DNA of 64,000 nucleotides from NCBI RefSeq assembly GCF_014196835.1, contig NZ_JACIEK010000006.1, positions 180,593-244,592 on the forward strand, in the 5' to 3' direction. Below are positions 30,721 through 40,243 of the stretch, piece after piece. Source of the stretch: Aureimonas pseudogalii. Its GTDB lineage: Bacteria > Pseudomonadota > Alphaproteobacteria > Rhizobiales > Rhizobiaceae. The translations under genes were made by a program, and so were the position numbers. Under the pieces are notes generated by a model. That model was given only the letters and a program-made list of their open reading frames with translations, was not told the DNA's origin and did not search any database. Each line of letters begins with the position of its first letter. Positions within the stretch are counted from its first letter, which is position 1.

Positions 30721-32024
30721 GCGTCGAGATCACCCGTCTGTCGAACGGCCTGACGATCGCCACGGAGACGATGCCGACGCTGGAAAGCGCCGCGCTCGGC
30801 GTCTGGGTGAAGGCCGGAGCGCGCGACGAGTCGCCGAGCGAGCACGGCATCGCGCATCTCCTCGAACACATGGCCTTCAAGGGCACCACGCAGCGCAGCG
30901 CGCGTCGCATCGCCGAAGAGATCGAGGACGTCGGCGGCGAGCTCAACGCCTCCACCAGCGTCGAAACCACCGCCTACTACGCCCGCGTGATGAAGGACGA
31001 CGTTCCGCTCGCGATCGACATCCTGTCCGACATCCTGCTCGATTCGCGGTTCGAGGCGGAGGAACTCGAGCGCGAGCAGCAGGTCGTGCTGCAGGAGCTC
31101 GGCGCCGCCGAAGACACGCCGGACGACATCGTCTTCGACCATTTCCAGGAATCGGCCTTCGCGGGCCAAGTGATCGGGCGTCCGATCCTCGGCACGCGCG
31201 AGAGCGTGCGCTCCTTCACGCCGGCGGATCTGCGCACCTATCTCGATCGGCATTATTCGCCAGGCGAGATGATCGTGTCCGCGGCCGGTGCCGTGTCGCA
31301 TCAGGACATCGTCGACCGCGTCACGGCGGCGTTCGGCGACATCGCCAAGCGCCCTGCGAGCGCTTCGCCGCGCGAGACCGCACGCTACAGCGGCGGCGAG
31401 TTTCGCGAGCAGCGCGACCTTGCCGACGCGCAGATGGTGCTCGGATTCGAGGGCCGACCCTACTACAAACGCGACTTCTACTCGGCGCAGATCCTGTCGA
31501 TCATCCTCGGCGGCGGCATGTCGTCCCGCCTGTTTCAGGAGGTCCGCGAGACGCGCGGCCTCTGCTACGCGATCTCTGCCTTCCACTGGAGCTTCTCCGA
31601 TTCCGGGATCTTCGGCGTACACGCCGCAACAGGAGAAGAGGAACTCGCCGAACTCGCGCCCGTGATCGTCCAGGAGCTGGTGAAGGCGGCCGAAGGCATC
31701 ACCGAGAAGGAAGTCGTTCGCGCGCGCGCACAGATGCGCTCCAGCCTCCTGATGAGCCAGGAAAGCCCGGCCTCGCGGGCCGGACAGATGGCCCGCCAGC
31801 TGATGTTCAACGGCGCGATCATCTCGAACGGCGAACTGCTGGACCGGCTCGGCGCCATCACCGCCCCGCGGCTGGCGGATCTGGCGGGCGCCATGTTCCT
31901 CGACGCGGTGCCGACGCTGGCCGCGATCGGGCCGGTGACGCATCTGCCCGCGCTGTCCGACCTGATGGGCGCGACGCGCTCCGGCCGGGCCGCCCACCCG
32001 CTTCCGGCGGCAGCGAACGGCTGA
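30717..32024 (+). CDS. M16 family zinc metallopeptidase
   Basis: A 435-residue pitrilysin/MPP-like protease. The inverted zinc motif HLLEH is at 47-51 (HGIAHLLEHMAFKGT), with the distal Glu in ELEREQQVVLQEL. The C-terminal half has the inactive M16 domain with GGGMSSRLFQEVRETRGLCY. The text is very close to mitochondrial processing peptidase beta, as is usual for alphaproteobacterial M16 proteins. Its substrates in bacteria are not known; it is probably an oligopeptidase or processing protease. ATG 30717 overlaps the thrC stop and translation is coupled. Confidence 0.93.
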   Translation: MSVEITRLSNGLTIATETMPTLESAALGVWVKAGARDESPSEHGIAHLLEHMAFKGTTQRSARRIAEEIEDVGGELNASTSVETTAYYARVMKDDVPLAIDILSDILLDSRFEAEELEREQQVVLQELGAAEDTPDDIVFDHFQESAFAGQVIGRPILGTRESVRSFTPADLRTYLDRHYSPGEMIVSAAGAVSHQDIVDRVTAAFGDIAKRPASASPRETARYSGGEFREQRDLADAQMVLGFEGRPYYKRDFYSAQILSIILGGGMSSRLFQEVRETRGLCYAISAFHWSFSDSGIFGVHAATGEEELAELAPVIVQELVKAAEGITEKEVVRARAQMRSSLLMSQESPASRAGQMARQLMFNGAIISNGELLDRLGAITAPRLADLAGAMFLDAVPTLAAIGPVTHLPALSDLMGATRSGRAAHPLPAAANG

Positions 32025-32041
32025 TCGCCGGACGGGGTGCG

Positions 32042-32650
32042 ATGAGGTTGTTCGACTGGACCCAGGCCGCGGCACGCCCCGTCCTCGCCGGTCGCGACGT
32101 CACGCTCCGCATGCCCCGCCTCTCGGACTACGAGGCGTGGCGTTCGCTGCGCGAAGAAAGCCGGTCCTTCCTCATGCCGTGGGAGCCGCTCTGGAGCGAA
32201 GGCGAACTCACGCGCGCCGCCTTCCGCCTGCGGCTGCGACGCTACCATCTCGATGCGCGCGAGCGCACCGGCTACACGTTCTTCGTCTTCGATGCCACCG
32301 GGCGACGCCTGCAGGGCGGGCTCACGCTCGGGCGCATCCAGCGCGGCGTGGCCCTCTCGGCGACGCTTGGCTACTGGATGGGCGCCCGCTATGCCGGCCA
32401 AGGCGTGATGTCGCGTGCGGTCGAGACCGTGTGCCTCTTCGCCTTCGAAGTCGAGCAGCTTCACCGGATCGAGGCCGCGTGTCTGCCCAGCAACGCCCGC
32501 TCGATCCGGCTCCTCGAAAAATCCGGTTTCCGGCGCGAGGGCTATCTGCGAGACTACCTCAGAATCGCCGGTGTCTGGGAGGATCATCACCTGTATTCGC
32601 TGTTGGTCGACGACTGGTCTGCCCGGAACCCGCCGGTCGATTCGGCATGA
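32042..32650 (+). CDS. GNAT N-acetyltransferase, RimJ-like
   Basis: A 202-residue GNAT protein. After the N-terminal MRLFDWTQAAARPVLAGRDV come the RimJ/RimL-type LRMPRLSDYEAWRSLREES. The acetyl-CoA loop region is LGYWMGARYAGQGVMSRAVETV, and the C-terminal motif B is HRIEAACLPSNARSIRLLEKSGFRREGYLRDYL. By family it should acetylate the alpha-amino group of a protein, possibly ribosomal protein S5, but the target is inference. It begins 17 bp behind the M16 gene, and its stop overlaps the start of the next gene. Confidence 0.9.
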   Translation: MRLFDWTQAAARPVLAGRDVTLRMPRLSDYEAWRSLREESRSFLMPWEPLWSEGELTRAAFRLRLRRYHLDARERTGYTFFVFDATGRRLQGGLTLGRIQRGVALSATLGYWMGARYAGQGVMSRAVETVCLFAFEVEQLHRIEAACLPSNARSIRLLEKSGFRREGYLRDYLRIAGVWEDHHLYSLLVDDWSARNPPVDSA

Positions 32651-35574
32651 CCTCGATCACCGCCACCCGCGAGAACAAGGTTCCGTCTCCCTTCATGCCG
32701 CATACCCGACGCCTCCTGATCCTCCTGCTCTGCCTTTTGAGTTCGTTCGCCGGAGTCGGTCCGAGCCTCGCGCTCTCGCCGGTCAGCATCGGGCGCGAGG
32801 ACGTCGCGATCGATCTGCTGCCCGCCGTCGATCTTCACCCCAATCGCGGTGCCAATTTTCAGGTTTCCACCGTCCCCGGAAACGACGGCATCGTGCGGCG
32901 CATCGAGGTGGAATCGAGTTCCGCCAATCCGTCCGGAAACTGGGCGGTCTTCGCGCTCGCCAACAACACCGATGGTCAGATCGACCGCCTCGTCGTCGCG
33001 CCGCATTTTCGACTGTCGCGATCCGGGTTGATCTGGCCCGATCTCGGCGCCCAGCGCATCGCCGCGATCACGCCCTCGGAAGGCTTCGCGCTCGACCGTC
33101 AGGACAGCCCGGAGGCCGACGTCTTCCTCGTGACGCTCGACCCCGGCACCATCATCACCTTCGTCGCCGAACTGTCGTCGGATCGCCTGCCGGAGATCCG
33201 GCTGTGGGAGCCCAACGCCTATAAGGACACGATCAACGCTTTCACCCTGTATCGCGGCATCGTGCTGGGCATCGCGGGTCTGCTGGCGGTGTTCCTGACG
33301 ATTCTCTTCGTGGTGAAGGGGTCGCCGATGTTCCCCGCCACGGCGGCGCTGGCCTGGGCCGTGCTCGCCTACATCTGCATCGACTTCGACTTCTGGCAGA
33401 AGCTCGTACCGATCGTGCCCGGCGAGGAGCGGATCTGGAGGGCCGGCACCGAAGTCGCCCTCGCCTTCTCGCTCGTCGTCTTTCTCTACGCCTATCTGAA
33501 CCTCAACCGCTGGCACGGCATCCTCTCGGCTTTCACCGCGCTGTGGCTGACCGGGCTCGGCGGCCTCGGCGTCCTCGCCGCCTTCGATCCGCCGATGGCG
33601 TCCGGCATCGCCCGCATGTCGTTGGCGGCGACCGCGGGGATCGGGTTCCTTCTCATCCTCTCGCTCTCCGTCGTGCGCTACGATCGCGCGATCATGCTGA
33701 TCCCGACCTGGATCCTCATCCTGTTCTGGCTCGCCGCAGGCTGGTTGACGGTGACCGGGCGCATCGACAACGACATCATCCAGCCGGCGCTCGGCGGCGG
33801 CCTCGTGCTCATCGTACTCCTCATCGGCTTCACCGTGATGCAGCACGCCTTTGCCGGCGGCACGTTCGGCAGCGGCCTCCTGTCGGACATGGAGCGGCGC
33901 TCGCTGGCGCTGGCCGGTACTGGCGACGCGATCTGGGACTGGGACGTCGCGCGCGACCGTATCTTCGCGGGATCGGACGCCGACAGCCTTCTCGGCATGC
34001 CGGTGGGCGCGATGAACGGACCGGCGCGCGACTGGCTGCCGATCCTCCATCCCGACGACCGTGACCGCTTCAAGGTGACGCTCGACACCATCCTCGAACA
34101 CCGGCGCGGCCGCATCTCGCAAGACTTCCGCGTGCGCAGCGACGACGGTCACTACCACTGGATGAGCCTGCGCGCGCGCCCCGTGCTCGGCTCCAACGGC
34201 GAAGTCGTGCGCTGCGTCGGCACCTTGAAGGATGTGACGGAGCGCAAGAAGGCCGAGGAGCGCCTTCTCCACGACGCCCTGCACGACCAGCTAACCGGCC
34301 TACCGAACCGCGAACTCTTCATCGACCGTCTCGATTCCATCGCCGCGCTGGCGGCGACGCGCCCCGACGTCCGCCCCACCCTCTTCGTCATCGACATCGA
34401 CCGCTTCAAGCAGGTGAACGACGATTTCGGCATCGCCACCGGCGACACGATCCTCCTCACCGTCGGGCGACGCCTGAAGCGCGTGTTGAAGCCGCAGGAT
34501 TCGCTGGCGCGCCTCTCCGGCGACCAGTTCGGCCTGATTCTCATGTCGGAGAGCGAGGTCGGTGCCGTCGGCGCCTTCGCCGAGACGCTGCGCGACGTCG
34601 TGCGCGCGCCCATCGCCTTCGGCGAGCGAGACATCATCCTGACCGCCTCGGTCGGCCTGACTGCCTGGACCGAGGGGGCCGGTGCCGACGAGGTGCTGCG
34701 CGAGGCGGAGCTTGCGACCTATCAGGCCAAGCGCCTCGGCGGCGACCGGATCGAACCGTTCCGCCCCTCGTTCAAGACGCATGCGTCGGGCCGCGTCGAA
34801 TTGGAATCGGACCTTCGCCGCGCCTTCGGTCGCAACGAGCTGACGCTGGCCTTCCAGCCCATCGTCAAGCTCGCCACCGGCGAGATCGTCGGGTTCGAGG
34901 CACTGATGCGTTGGCAGCACGCCAAGCGCGGCCCGGTCTCGCCCGCCGAGTTCATTCCCATCGCCGAGAACACCGGACTGATCGTCCAGCTCGGCCAGTT
35001 CGCGCTGGACGAGGCGGTGCGCCGCCTCTCCGACTGGCAGAAGCTGCCCGGCCAGTCCAAGCTCTTCTGCTCGGTCAACATCTCCAGTCGCCAGCTGATC
35101 CGCCAGGATCTCGTCAACGACGTGCGCCAGATCCTCAAGCGATACGGTATCGCCCCGGAGACGCTGAAGCTCGAACTGACCGAATCTCTGGTGATGGACA
35201 ATCCAGAGCGCTCGGCCAAGCTGCTCGACAATCTCAAGCAGATGGGCGTCGGCCTGTCGCTCGACGACTTCGGCACCGGGTACTCGTCGCTCTCGTACCT
35301 GATGCGTTTCCCGTTCGACACGCTGAAGATCGACCAGTCCTTCCTGCGCGGCGACGCGCAGCCGCAGCGGCCCATCATCGTTCAGTCGATCGTGACGATG
35401 GCGCACCAACTGGGGCTCGCCGTCGTGGCCGAAGGCGTGGACAACGAACTCGACGCCGGTCGGCTGCGCCAGCTCAACTGCGAATACGCGCAGAGCTACA
35501 TGTTTTCGCCGCCGCTGACGGCCGAGGAGGCGCGTCGTCGACTGCAGGACCGCACGACCAAGAAGGCGAGCTGA
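32647..35574 (+). CDS. Membrane-bound PAS-GGDEF-EAL protein with degenerate GGDEF site
   Basis: A 975-residue protein. A signal peptide (about 1-43) leads to a periplasmic beta-rich domain, then seven or eight membrane helices (about 195-410) resembling 7TM-DISM receptors. A PAS domain (about 425-540), GGDEF (about 545-710) and EAL domain (about 720-975) follow. The GGDEF active loop reads SGDQF (LARLSGDQFGLIL), so cyclase activity is unlikely. The EAL motifs EALMRW, ELTESLV, DDFGTGYSS, KIDQSF and EGVDN are intact, pointing to a c-di-GMP phosphodiesterase. ATG 32647 overlaps the GNAT stop. The location behind thrC-M16-GNAT recurs in Rhizobiales. Confidence 0.92.
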   Translation: MTSITATRENKVPSPFMPHTRRLLILLLCLLSSFAGVGPSLALSPVSIGREDVAIDLLPAVDLHPNRGANFQVSTVPGNDGIVRRIEVESSSANPSGNWAVFALANNTDGQIDRLVVAPHFRLSRSGLIWPDLGAQRIAAITPSEGFALDRQDSPEADVFLVTLDPGTIITFVAELSSDRLPEIRLWEPNAYKDTINAFTLYRGIVLGIAGLLAVFLTILFVVKGSPMFPATAALAWAVLAYICIDFDFWQKLVPIVPGEERIWRAGTEVALAFSLVVFLYAYLNLNRWHGILSAFTALWLTGLGGLGVLAAFDPPMASGIARMSLAATAGIGFLLILSLSVVRYDRAIMLIPTWILILFWLAAGWLTVTGRIDNDIIQPALGGGLVLIVLLIGFTVMQHAFAGGTFGSGLLSDMERRSLALAGTGDAIWDWDVARDRIFAGSDADSLLGMPVGAMNGPARDWLPILHPDDRDRFKVTLDTILEHRRGRISQDFRVRSDDGHYHWMSLRARPVLGSNGEVVRCVGTLKDVTERKKAEERLLHDALHDQLTGLPNRELFIDRLDSIAALAATRPDVRPTLFVIDIDRFKQVNDDFGIATGDTILLTVGRRLKRVLKPQDSLARLSGDQFGLILMSESEVGAVGAFAETLRDVVRAPIAFGERDIILTASVGLTAWTEGAGADEVLREAELATYQAKRLGGDRIEPFRPSFKTHASGRVELESDLRRAFGRNELTLAFQPIVKLATGEIVGFEALMRWQHAKRGPVSPAEFIPIAENTGLIVQLGQFALDEAVRRLSDWQKLPGQSKLFCSVNISSRQLIRQDLVNDVRQILKRYGIAPETLKLELTESLVMDNPERSAKLLDNLKQMGVGLSLDDFGTGYSSLSYLMRFPFDTLKIDQSFLRGDAQPQRPIIVQSIVTMAHQLGLAVVAEGVDNELDAGRLRQLNCEYAQSYMFSPPLTAEEARRRLQDRTTKKAS

Positions 35575-35592
35575 TGGATCGGGTGGCGGTCG

Positions 35593-36201
35593 TCAGGCGT
35601 GCCCGGCTTCGCTCGTCAGGAAGGCCGGATCGACGCCGAGGATGCCGAGCGCCCGGCTGTACTTGCCGTCGAGTTCGGCGTCGAACAGGATCGAGAGATC
35701 GGCGGGACAGGTGAGCCAGCCATTCGCGGCGATTTCGGCCTCCAGTTGGCCTGCGCCCCATCCGGCATAGCCGAGCGCCATGATCGCGGTGGACGGCCCG
35801 ATGCCCTTCGAGATCGCCTTCAGGATGTCGAGAGTCGGCGTCAGCGCGATGCCTTCGTCCACCGAGACCGTTGATTCGGAATCGTAGTCGTCTGAATGGA
35901 GGACGAAGCCGCGCCCGCGCTCGACCGGTCCGCCCATGCAGACGGAGACCTCGCGGCCCCGACCGGGCAACCGGATCTCGTCCTCGTTGTCGACGATGTC
36001 GAGTTGCGTCAGCAAGGCTGCAAAGCTCAGTGGTTGCCCCTTGTTGATGACGAACCCCATCGCTCCGTTCGACGAATGGGCGCACACGTAGACGACGCTG
36101 CGAACGAAGCGCTCGTCGTCCATGCCGGGCATGGCGATCAGAAAGTGTCCCTCGAGAGACGAGGTTTCGTCGGATCGACTGCGCATCTTTTCCAGGTCCA
36201 T
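35593..36201 (-). CDS. YqgE/AlgH family protein (DUF179)
   Basis: A 202-residue DUF179 protein. The typical start SLEGHFLIAMPGMDDERFVRSVVYVCAHSSNGAMGFVINK is visible, with MGGPVERGRGFVLH in the middle and YAGWGAGQLEAEIAANGWL later. The family is widespread and its molecular role is unsettled; AlgH was linked to alginate control in Pseudomonas. ATG 36201 gives MDLEKMRSRSDE but has no ribosome site (it is preceded by TTCCTCCC). ATG 36186, five codons later, has GGAAAAG directly before it and may be the true start. It converges on the EAL gene with 18 bp between. Confidence 0.9.
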   Translation of the reverse strand: MDLEKMRSRSDETSSLEGHFLIAMPGMDDERFVRSVVYVCAHSSNGAMGFVINKGQPLSFAALLTQLDIVDNEDEIRLPGRGREVSVCMGGPVERGRGFVLHSDDYDSESTVSVDEGIALTPTLDILKAISKGIGPSTAIMALGYAGWGAGQLEAEIAANGWLTCPADLSILFDAELDGKYSRALGILGVDPAFLTSEAGHA

Positions 36202-36315
36202 GGGAGGAAGATAGAGATGTCCGGTCGCTTTTGCACCTGCGACGTGACGTGTGCCTCCATCCGATCCGATCGAGGCCGCGCCATCGCCGCCGAACCGCGT
36301 GGAGGCGGCGCGTCG

Positions 36316-37155
36316 ATGTCCGACACCTTGCCAAGCAGCCTTGCGCGACGCCGCTCGCGGCTGTTGGCCAGGAGCGTGATCGCGCTTCTGGCCCTTTCGC
36401 ACGGCGCCCGCGCCGCAGACCAGATCCGACACGAGGCGGCCACGGTGACGCTCCGCCTGCTGCCCGCCGACGAGACCGGCGAGGTGCGGGGGGCGCTCGT
36501 CATCGATCTCGAGCCGGGCTGGAAGACCTACTGGATCGCCCCCGGCCCGGTCGGGTTGGCGCCCGATCTGCGGTTCGATCGGTCAGCCGGCCTTGGCCCC
36601 GTCGCGGTCGATTACCCGGTTCCGATCCGGTTCCACGAAGGGTCCGACGTCAGCGTCGGGTATGATGCCCCCACGGCCTTCGCCCTGCGCAGTTCATTAG
36701 CCACCGGCGCCTCTCCGGTGTTGAGGGCGGATCTCCTCCTCGGCGTCTGTCGCGAGATCTGCGTGCCCCTGCAGGCCAGCCTCGAAGCGCGCCCCGACCC
36801 CGGCCTATCGTCCCAAGCCGCCGTCGCCTCCGCCTTCGCAGCCCTGCCGGACGAAGCGCCCACGTCCTCGACGATCGCGGCCCGCCTGTCGCCGGACGGG
36901 CGAGAGATCGCGGTGACCACCGACCTCCCACGAACTGACGGAGCGCTCGCTGCGCTCTTCGTCGGCGGTCCGGCCGGGTGGACGTTCGGCCTTCCCGTCG
37001 CGCACGACGACCCGGCCCATCCCGGCATGCTGGCCTTCACCATTCCGGTGGAGCGGCGCTCCGTCGGCCCGTCGGGCAGCCTCCACGTCGATTTGCTGTT
37101 GACCTCCGGCGAGACCGCCCGATTATCCCGCTCGCTCGCCGTCTCGCTGCCATGA
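36316..37155 (+). CDS. DsbD N-terminal-domain protein (exported)
   Basis: A 279-residue exported protein. A signal peptide (SVIALLALSHGARA) precedes a DsbD-alpha-like immunoglobulin fold with WKTYWIAPGPVGLAPDLRF and the cysteine pair in LLGVCREICVPLQ (CxxxC). Full-length DsbD carries electrons across the membrane; this protein has only the periplasmic domain, without the transmembrane and thioredoxin parts. It may hand electrons to periplasmic partners or chaperone them. ATG 36316 is preferred because GGAGG lies 10 nt upstream. Its downstream neighbour is a peroxiredoxin 43 bp away, which fits a thiol-redox theme. Confidence 0.88.
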   Translation: MSDTLPSSLARRRSRLLARSVIALLALSHGARAADQIRHEAATVTLRLLPADETGEVRGALVIDLEPGWKTYWIAPGPVGLAPDLRFDRSAGLGPVAVDYPVPIRFHEGSDVSVGYDAPTAFALRSSLATGASPVLRADLLLGVCREICVPLQASLEARPDPGLSSQAAVASAFAALPDEAPTSSTIAARLSPDGREIAVTTDLPRTDGALAALFVGGPAGWTFGLPVAHDDPAHPGMLAFTIPVERRSVGPSGSLHVDLLLTSGETARLSRSLAVSLP

Positions 37156-37198
37156 GACTCGCGAGCCCTTGCCCGACTCTTTCCCCGAGGACGATGCC

Positions 37199-37684
37199 AT
37201 GCCCCTGTCGATCGGCGACCGCCTGCCCGAAGCCACCTTCCGCACGCCGGGCGAGGACGGCCCGAAGCCGATCACCTCGGCGGAGATCTTCGGCGGCCGC
37301 AAAGTCGTGCTCTTCGCCGTTCCCGGCGCCTTCACGCCCACCTGCACGATGAACCATCTGCCGGGCTTCCTCGATCTGAACGGGGAGATTCGCGCCAAGG
37401 GCGTCGACGACATTGCGGTTGTGTCGGTCAACGACGTTCACGTGATGAAGGCTTGGCGCAACGCGACCGGCGCCACCGACCAGATCCTCTTTCTGGCAGA
37501 CGGCAACGCGGACTTCACCCGCGCCGTGGGCCTCGACATGGACATGGCTGTCGGCGGCATGGGCACACGGTCCAAGCGCTATTCGATGATCGTCGAGGAC
37601 GGCGTCGTGAAGGCCCTCAATGTCGAGGATTCGCCCGGCCAAGCCGAGACCTCGTCGGCCGCGACGATCCTCTCGCAACTCTGA
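37199..37684 (+). CDS. Peroxiredoxin (Prx5 type)
   Basis: A 161-residue Prx5-type peroxidase reducing hydrogen peroxide and organic hydroperoxides. The peroxidatic cysteine lies in PGAFTPTCTMNHLPGFL, with the supporting Arg in the segment MGTRSKRYSMIVEDGVV. ATG 37199 (MPLSIGDRLPEATF) has GAGGA 7-9 nt upstream and matches the family length; a start ten codons further upstream is unlikely. The protein ends in SSAATILSQL. Electrons probably come from glutathione/glutaredoxin or thioredoxin. It converges on rnhA with a 12-bp gap. Confidence 0.93.
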   Translation: MPLSIGDRLPEATFRTPGEDGPKPITSAEIFGGRKVVLFAVPGAFTPTCTMNHLPGFLDLNGEIRAKGVDDIAVVSVNDVHVMKAWRNATGATDQILFLADGNADFTRAVGLDMDMAVGGMGTRSKRYSMIVEDGVVKALNVEDSPGQAETSSAATILSQL

Positions 37685-37696
37685 GAGCGCTGCAGA

Positions 37697-38176
37697 TCAA
37701 GCCGGCGAGGTCGCACGCCGGGTCTTGAACGGCGCCATGCCCTGACGCGCCAATTCGTCGGCCCGCTCGTTCTCGGCGTGGCCGGCGTGGCCTTTCACCC
37801 AGTGGAAGGTCACGGAATGCCGGTTTCGCTCGGCGTCCAGCCGCTGCCACAGCTCGGCATTCTTCACCGGTTTGCGGTCGGCGGTCTTCCAGCCGTTGCG
37901 CTTCCAGCCGTGAATCCACTTGGTGATGCCGTCACGCATGTATTGCGAGTCGGAATGGAGATGGACGTCGCAGGCCCGCTTCAACGTCGTCAGCGATTCG
38001 ATCGCCGCGAGAAGTTCCATCCGGTTGTTCGTGGTGTGCGCCTCGCCGCCGGACAGCTCGCGCTCGGTGTCGCCGGTGCGCAGGATCGCCCCCCAGCCAC
38101 CGGGGCCCGGATTGCCCGAACAGGCGCCATCGGTGAACACGTCGACACGCGTCAGCGAAGCCGATTCGTCTGTCAT
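37697..38176 (-). CDS. rnhA: Ribonuclease HI
   Basis: A 159-residue RNase HI that cuts RNA in RNA-DNA hybrids. The four catalytic acids are visible: D in [18 protein letters not shown] in [14 protein letters not shown] in [13 protein letters not shown], and D in [10 protein letters not shown]. The basic protrusion [25 protein letters not shown] is intact. ATG 38176 overlaps the thrB stop (ATGA), so translation is coupled. The order ispH-thrB-rnhA behind the cytochrome oxidase genes is characteristic of Rhizobiales. Confidence 0.97.
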   Translation of the reverse strand: MTDESASLTRVDVFTDGACSGNPGPGGWGAILRTGDTERELSGGEAHTTNNRMELLAAIESLTTLKRACDVHLHSDSQYMRDGITKWIHGWKRNGWKTADRKPVKNAELWQRLDAERNRHSVTFHWVKGHAGHAENERADELARQGMAPFKTRRATSPA

Positions 38177-39153
38177 GCGGATGCACTTTCGAGGGAAACG
38201 CCATAGTCGGCAACGCTTTGCACCTGTCGGTGAAAGCGCGACTTGCGCAGATATTCGCGCGGATCCTTCTTCGTCACGAAGGACGTGTCGGGAATGTGAA
38301 TCCAGTCGTAGAGGCGCGTCAGCAGGAACCGCATGGCGGCGCCCCGCGCGAGGATCGGCAGAGCGTCGAGTTCGGCCGGCGAAAGCGGGTGCACGGCCCG
38401 ATAGCCCTCGATCATCGCGCGCCCCTTCGTCACGTTGAAGGCGCCGTCCTGCTCGAAGCACCAGGCGCAGAGACAGATCGCCAGATCGTAGGCAAGGATG
38501 TCGTTGCAGGCGAAGTAGAAATCGATGAGTCCCGAAAGCCGTCCCTGCAGGAAGAAGACGTTGTCGGGGAAGAGATCGGCATGCAGCACACCGGTCGGCA
38601 GGTCGCTCGGCCAAGCGGCCTCCAGCGCGCCGAGTTCCGAAAGGATCTCGTCCGAAAGCCCCGGCTCGACGTCGTCGGCACGCGGTCCGCAGCCTTCGAA
38701 TAGTGGTCGCCAGCTCTCGACCGACAGCGCGTTCGGACGGCGAAGCGCAAAACCTTGCGTCGCCTTGTGCATGCCGGCCAGCGCCCCCCCGACCTCGCGG
38801 CACTGCTCGGCGTTGGGGCGCCGCGTCCACATGCCCTCGAGAAAGGTGAAGAGCGCACCCGGACGACCCGCGAGTTCGCCGAGCACGCTTCCCTCGCGCG
38901 GCGGCACCGGGAGCGGACACGAGAGCCCCTCGGCCGCCAGATGCTCCATCAGCCCGATGAAGAACGGCAGGTCGTCGCGGTTCACCCTCTTCTCGTAGAG
39001 AGTGAGGATGAACGTCCCGGCCTCTGTTCTGACGAGGAAATTGGAGTTCTCGACGCCTTCTGCGATCCCCTTGTAGCTGAGCAGCGCGCCCAGATCGTAG
39101 CGCGCGAGAAAGGCGGAAAGCTCGGCCTCGCCGACATCTGTATAGACGGCCAT
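38173..39153 (-). CDS. thrB: Homoserine kinase (type II, APH-fold)
   Basis: A 326-residue ThrB of the aminoglycoside-phosphotransferase fold, phosphorylating homoserine for threonine synthesis. Marks are [21 protein letters not shown] at the start, [15 protein letters not shown] (ATP-binding sheet), [17 protein letters not shown] (catalytic Brenner motif) and [19 protein letters not shown] (metal-binding). ATG 39153 starts one base after the ispH stop and its own stop overlaps rnhA, so the three genes form one transcription unit. The product is used by ThrC, encoded about 8 kb away. Confidence 0.96.
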   Translation of the reverse strand: MAVYTDVGEAELSAFLARYDLGALLSYKGIAEGVENSNFLVRTEAGTFILTLYEKRVNRDDLPFFIGLMEHLAAEGLSCPLPVPPREGSVLGELAGRPGALFTFLEGMWTRRPNAEQCREVGGALAGMHKATQGFALRRPNALSVESWRPLFEGCGPRADDVEPGLSDEILSELGALEAAWPSDLPTGVLHADLFPDNVFFLQGRLSGLIDFYFACNDILAYDLAICLCAWCFEQDGAFNVTKGRAMIEGYRAVHPLSPAELDALPILARGAAMRFLLTRLYDWIHIPDTSFVTKKDPREYLRKSRFHRQVQSVADYGVSLESASA

Positions 39154-39154
39154 C

Positions 39155-40183
39155 TCAGATCACCCGCGTTGCGGCGAGCGGCCGGTCGCCGTTGACGAAG
39201 GCCATGTCGGCCGCCGTCAGCGGCACGTCGCGCAGCGACCGCATGACCGGGAAGTTCTCGTTCTCGATCGCGGTCTGAACGAGTTCGATCCGCACCTCGA
39301 AGCGCGCCCGAAGCGCCGCCAGGATCTCGTCGGTCAGCACTTCCGGTGCGGAGGCGCCCGCGGACATGCCGAGCACGGACCCCGGCGCAATCTCGCCCAC
39401 CCGCACGTCGGCAACGCCCTGGACCAACAGACCCCTTCGCGACCCGGCCCGTTCGGCCACCTCGACCAGACGGCGCGAGTTCGAGGAATTCGGCGCGCCG
39501 ACGATGAGGAAGAGATCGGTGCCGACCGCCGAAGCCTTCACCGCATCCTGCCGGTTCGTGGTGGCGTAGCAGATCGATTCCGACGACGGCGCTTCCATCA
39601 AAGGGAACTTACGCTGCAGGGCGTCGATGATCCCCTTGGTGTCGTCGACCGAGAGCGTCGTCTGCGTCACGAAGCCGAGCGCGGCGGGATCGGCGGGATC
39701 GTAGGCCGCGACGTCCTCCTCCGTTTCGATCAGCACCACGCTGCCCTCGGGAAGCTGTCCCATGGTGCCCACGACTTCCGGATGTCCCCGGTGGCCGATG
39801 AGCAGCACCCGACGGCCCAAGCGAACGTGACGCACCGCCTGCTTGTGGACCTTCGACACCAGAGGACAGGTCGCGTCGAGATAGAGCATCTCCCGTCGTT
39901 CCGCCTCGGCCGGCACCGACTTCGGCACCCCATGGGCGGAGAAGACAACCGGTTGGCCGTCGTCGGGGATGTTGTCGAGATCGCGCACGAAGACGGCACC
40001 CATGTCGCGCAGCCCGTCCACGACGTATTTGTTGTGGACGATCTCGTGACGCACGTAGACCGGGGCGCCGTAGCGCTTCAGCGCCAGCACCACGATCTGG
40101 ATCGCGCGATCGACGCCCGCGCAGAAGCCGCGGGGCTCGCAAAGCCGGATCGTCAGCGGGGGCTTGCCGTTCTCGTCGGACAA
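39155..40183 (-). CDS. ispH: 4-hydroxy-3-methylbut-2-enyl diphosphate reductase IspH
   Basis: The last enzyme of the MEP isoprenoid pathway, making isopentenyl and dimethylallyl diphosphate, 342 residues. The three iron-sulfur cysteines lie in [12 protein letters not shown] (C21), [11 protein letters not shown] and [10 protein letters not shown]. The catalytic Glu and His regions ([27 protein letters not shown]) are intact. The only fitting start is TTG 40183, with GGAG 7-8 nt upstream. It opens the ispH-thrB-rnhA unit. DXS, the first enzyme of the same pathway, is encoded at 55969. Confidence 0.96.
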   Translation of the reverse strand: MSDENGKPPLTIRLCEPRGFCAGVDRAIQIVVLALKRYGAPVYVRHEIVHNKYVVDGLRDMGAVFVRDLDNIPDDGQPVVFSAHGVPKSVPAEAERREMLYLDATCPLVSKVHKQAVRHVRLGRRVLLIGHRGHPEVVGTMGQLPEGSVVLIETEEDVAAYDPADPAALGFVTQTTLSVDDTKGIIDALQRKFPLMEAPSSESICYATTNRQDAVKASAVGTDLFLIVGAPNSSNSRRLVEVAERAGSRRGLLVQGVADVRVGEIAPGSVLGMSAGASAPEVLTDEILAALRARFEVRIELVQTAIENENFPVMRSLRDVPLTAADMAFVNGDRPLAATRVI

Positions 40184-40243
40184 ATCGGATTCTCCGGTCT
40201 CGGGCGTCTCATGCGGGGAATGAAGGGATCGAGCCCCGCCCTG

